DNA of 5,581 nucleotides from CAZDOD01 sp964506935 (lineage in GTDB: Bacteria > Desulfobacterota > Zymogenia > Zymogenales > Zymogenaceae): assembly GCA_964506935.1 (NCBI GenBank), contig CAZDOD010000181.1:1-5581 (forward strand). The letters are read 5' to 3'. A program made the translations under genes and the position numbers. This document shows positions 4,812-5,581 of this stretch, one piece after another (within the stretch, counting starts at the first letter, position 1; every line of letters starts with the position of its first letter). Under the pieces are notes generated by a model. The model saw nothing but the letters and a program-made list of their open reading frames with translations. It ran no database searches and was not told the origin of the DNA.

Positions 4812-5581
4812 ATGGTTAAGAGATCAAAGATAGAAAAGCTCTTTTCGGACTTCGTGAGTCCTTCACCGGACTATTCGCCGGCACCCTTCTTTTTTCTGAA
4901 CCTCGAAATGGACCAAAAGATTGTGAGGGAGGTTTTGGGTGAGCTCGTCAAGAAGGGCGTTAGGGGGGCGGTCCTCCACCCGAGGACGGGATTGAAGATC
5001 AGGTTCGCAAGCAGTGAATTCTGGAGGAGACTCAAAGCTATAATCAAAGAGGCGAAAGAGTTAGGGATGGTCATATGGCTCTATGACGATTACAACTGGC
5101 CGAGCGGCACGGCCGCGGGCCGAGTCATAGACGAAAGGCCCGATTTTCGGGCCGGCGGGATAACCTTCCGTTATACCAGCGAGTACAAAAGGGATGAGAA
5201 TTGTATCGCAGTCTTCAAGAAGGTGAAGGGTGGAAGGTATGATTTGGTCAGGAAAAAGGGTGAGGGGAAAAGATACCTACGGGCGGATTTCGAGACGATG
5301 ACCGACACCAACTTCGCCCTAGCGTCGGCTCCGTGGTTCATACATGCGGGGAGGGGGGCATTGGATCTGATGAATCCCGAGGCGACCGAGATGTTTCTCG
5401 ATATAGTCTATCGGGGTTTTGAAAGGCACCTCGATAAATTCTTCGGTGATCCAATCCGGGGAGTATTTACAGACGAGCCCCAGAATTACCGCCCCTTCCC
5501 TTGGACGGAAAAATTCCCAGAACGCTTCAAACAGAGGTTCAACTACGACATCGTTGAGAATCTCCCGTCGCTCGTCGAAGA
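4812..5581 (+). CDS. Glycoside-hydrolase-like TIM-barrel protein, N-terminal part (partial at right edge)
   Basis: The first 256 residues of a protein that continues past the right edge. Residues 17-31 (SPSPDYSPAPFFFLN) and 33-55 resemble the first strand and helix of a TIM barrel of the kind found in large proteins usually labelled 'alpha-L-rhamnosidase (GH106-like)' or 'glycosyl hydrolase'. VIWLYDDYNWPSGTAAGRV (Tyr91 to Gly99 at its core) and GVFTDEPQNY (Phe219 to Pro223, with Asp221 and Glu222) are the two strongest signatures and hold the carboxylates most likely to be catalytic. It probably cleaves a glycosidic bond, but linkage and sugar cannot be told. There is no signal peptide, so it should act in the cytoplasm, fitting a partner of the upstream symporter. 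An in-frame TAA directly before the ATG makes 4812 the first possible start; AAGGAG ends only 3 nt upstream, a short spacing. The GTG at 4854 is a less likely alternative. Full family members often exceed 700 residues with beta-sandwich domains beyond the barrel. Confidence 0.72.
   Translation, partial: MVKRSKIEKLFSDFVSPSPDYSPAPFFFLNLEMDQKIVREVLGELVKKGVRGAVLHPRTGLKIRFASSEFWRRLKAIIKEAKELGMVIWLYDDYNWPSGTAAGRVIDERPDFRAGGITFRYTSEYKRDENCIAVFKKVKGGRYDLVRKKGEGKRYLRADFETMTDTNFALASAPWFIHAGRGALDLMNPEATEMFLDIVYRGFERHLDKFFGDPIRGVFTDEPQNYRPFPWTEKFPERFKQRFNYDIVENLPSLVE

Noticed and set aside
1..5581. Mobile elements, CRISPR repeats, tRNA or rRNA genes
   Set aside because: No direct-repeat arrays, transposase motifs, terminal inverted repeats or RNA gene signatures were seen on either strand.

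Overview
The window looks like a piece of a bacterial chromosome from a draft or metagenome-derived assembly: there is a run of 10 Ns at 4724-4733. It carries two divergently oriented gene groups. The left 3.2 kb (minus strand) is the promoter-proximal part of a V/A-type ATPase operon. Genes are read from right to left in the order H (peripheral-stalk coiled coil), I (the a-type stator subunit), K (c-ring proteolipid) and E (peripheral stalk, running off the left edge). This is the H-I-K-E beginning of the H-I-K-E-C-F-A-B-D order known from archaeal and many bacterial A/V-type ATPases, so the catalytic genes should lie beyond the left edge.

The right 2.3 kb (plus strand) holds a GPH-family (MelB-like) cation:sugar symporter. 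After the N gap comes the 5' part of a cytoplasmic glycoside-hydrolase-like TIM-barrel protein with YDDYNWPSG and FTDEP signatures, cut by the right edge. These two look like the start of a carbohydrate uptake and breakdown cluster, although their linkage crosses the gap. An intergenic region of about 170 bp (3157-3324) separates the divergent groups. It contains a plausible sigma70-like promoter on each strand, both with an extended -10, and an A/T-tract inverted repeat between them.

The genes may work together through sodium. The K subunit carries every residue that coordinates Na+ in the Enterococcus hirae NtpK ring (Leu66, Thr69, Gln70, Gln121, Glu150 here) and has only one carboxylate per four-helix protomer, which suits an ATP-driven Na+ pump. 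The neighbouring symporter keeps the MelB cation-site Asp pair and Lys (Asp62, Asp66, Lys375) but lacks the two MelB sugar-binding Asp residues. A Na+ cycle in which the ATPase energises sugar uptake is an inference, not something the sequence proves.

Start codons are unusual: H begins with GTG, I with TTG (overlapping the H stop), and the symporter apparently with CTG. Sigma70-like promoters, Shine-Dalgarno sites and the GPH symporter point to a bacterium, probably an anaerobe or fermenter given the V-type enzyme. The lineage cannot be decided from this window. Nothing here clearly forms an undescribed defence or mobile system. The least characterised item is the partial hydrolase with its neighbouring transporter.
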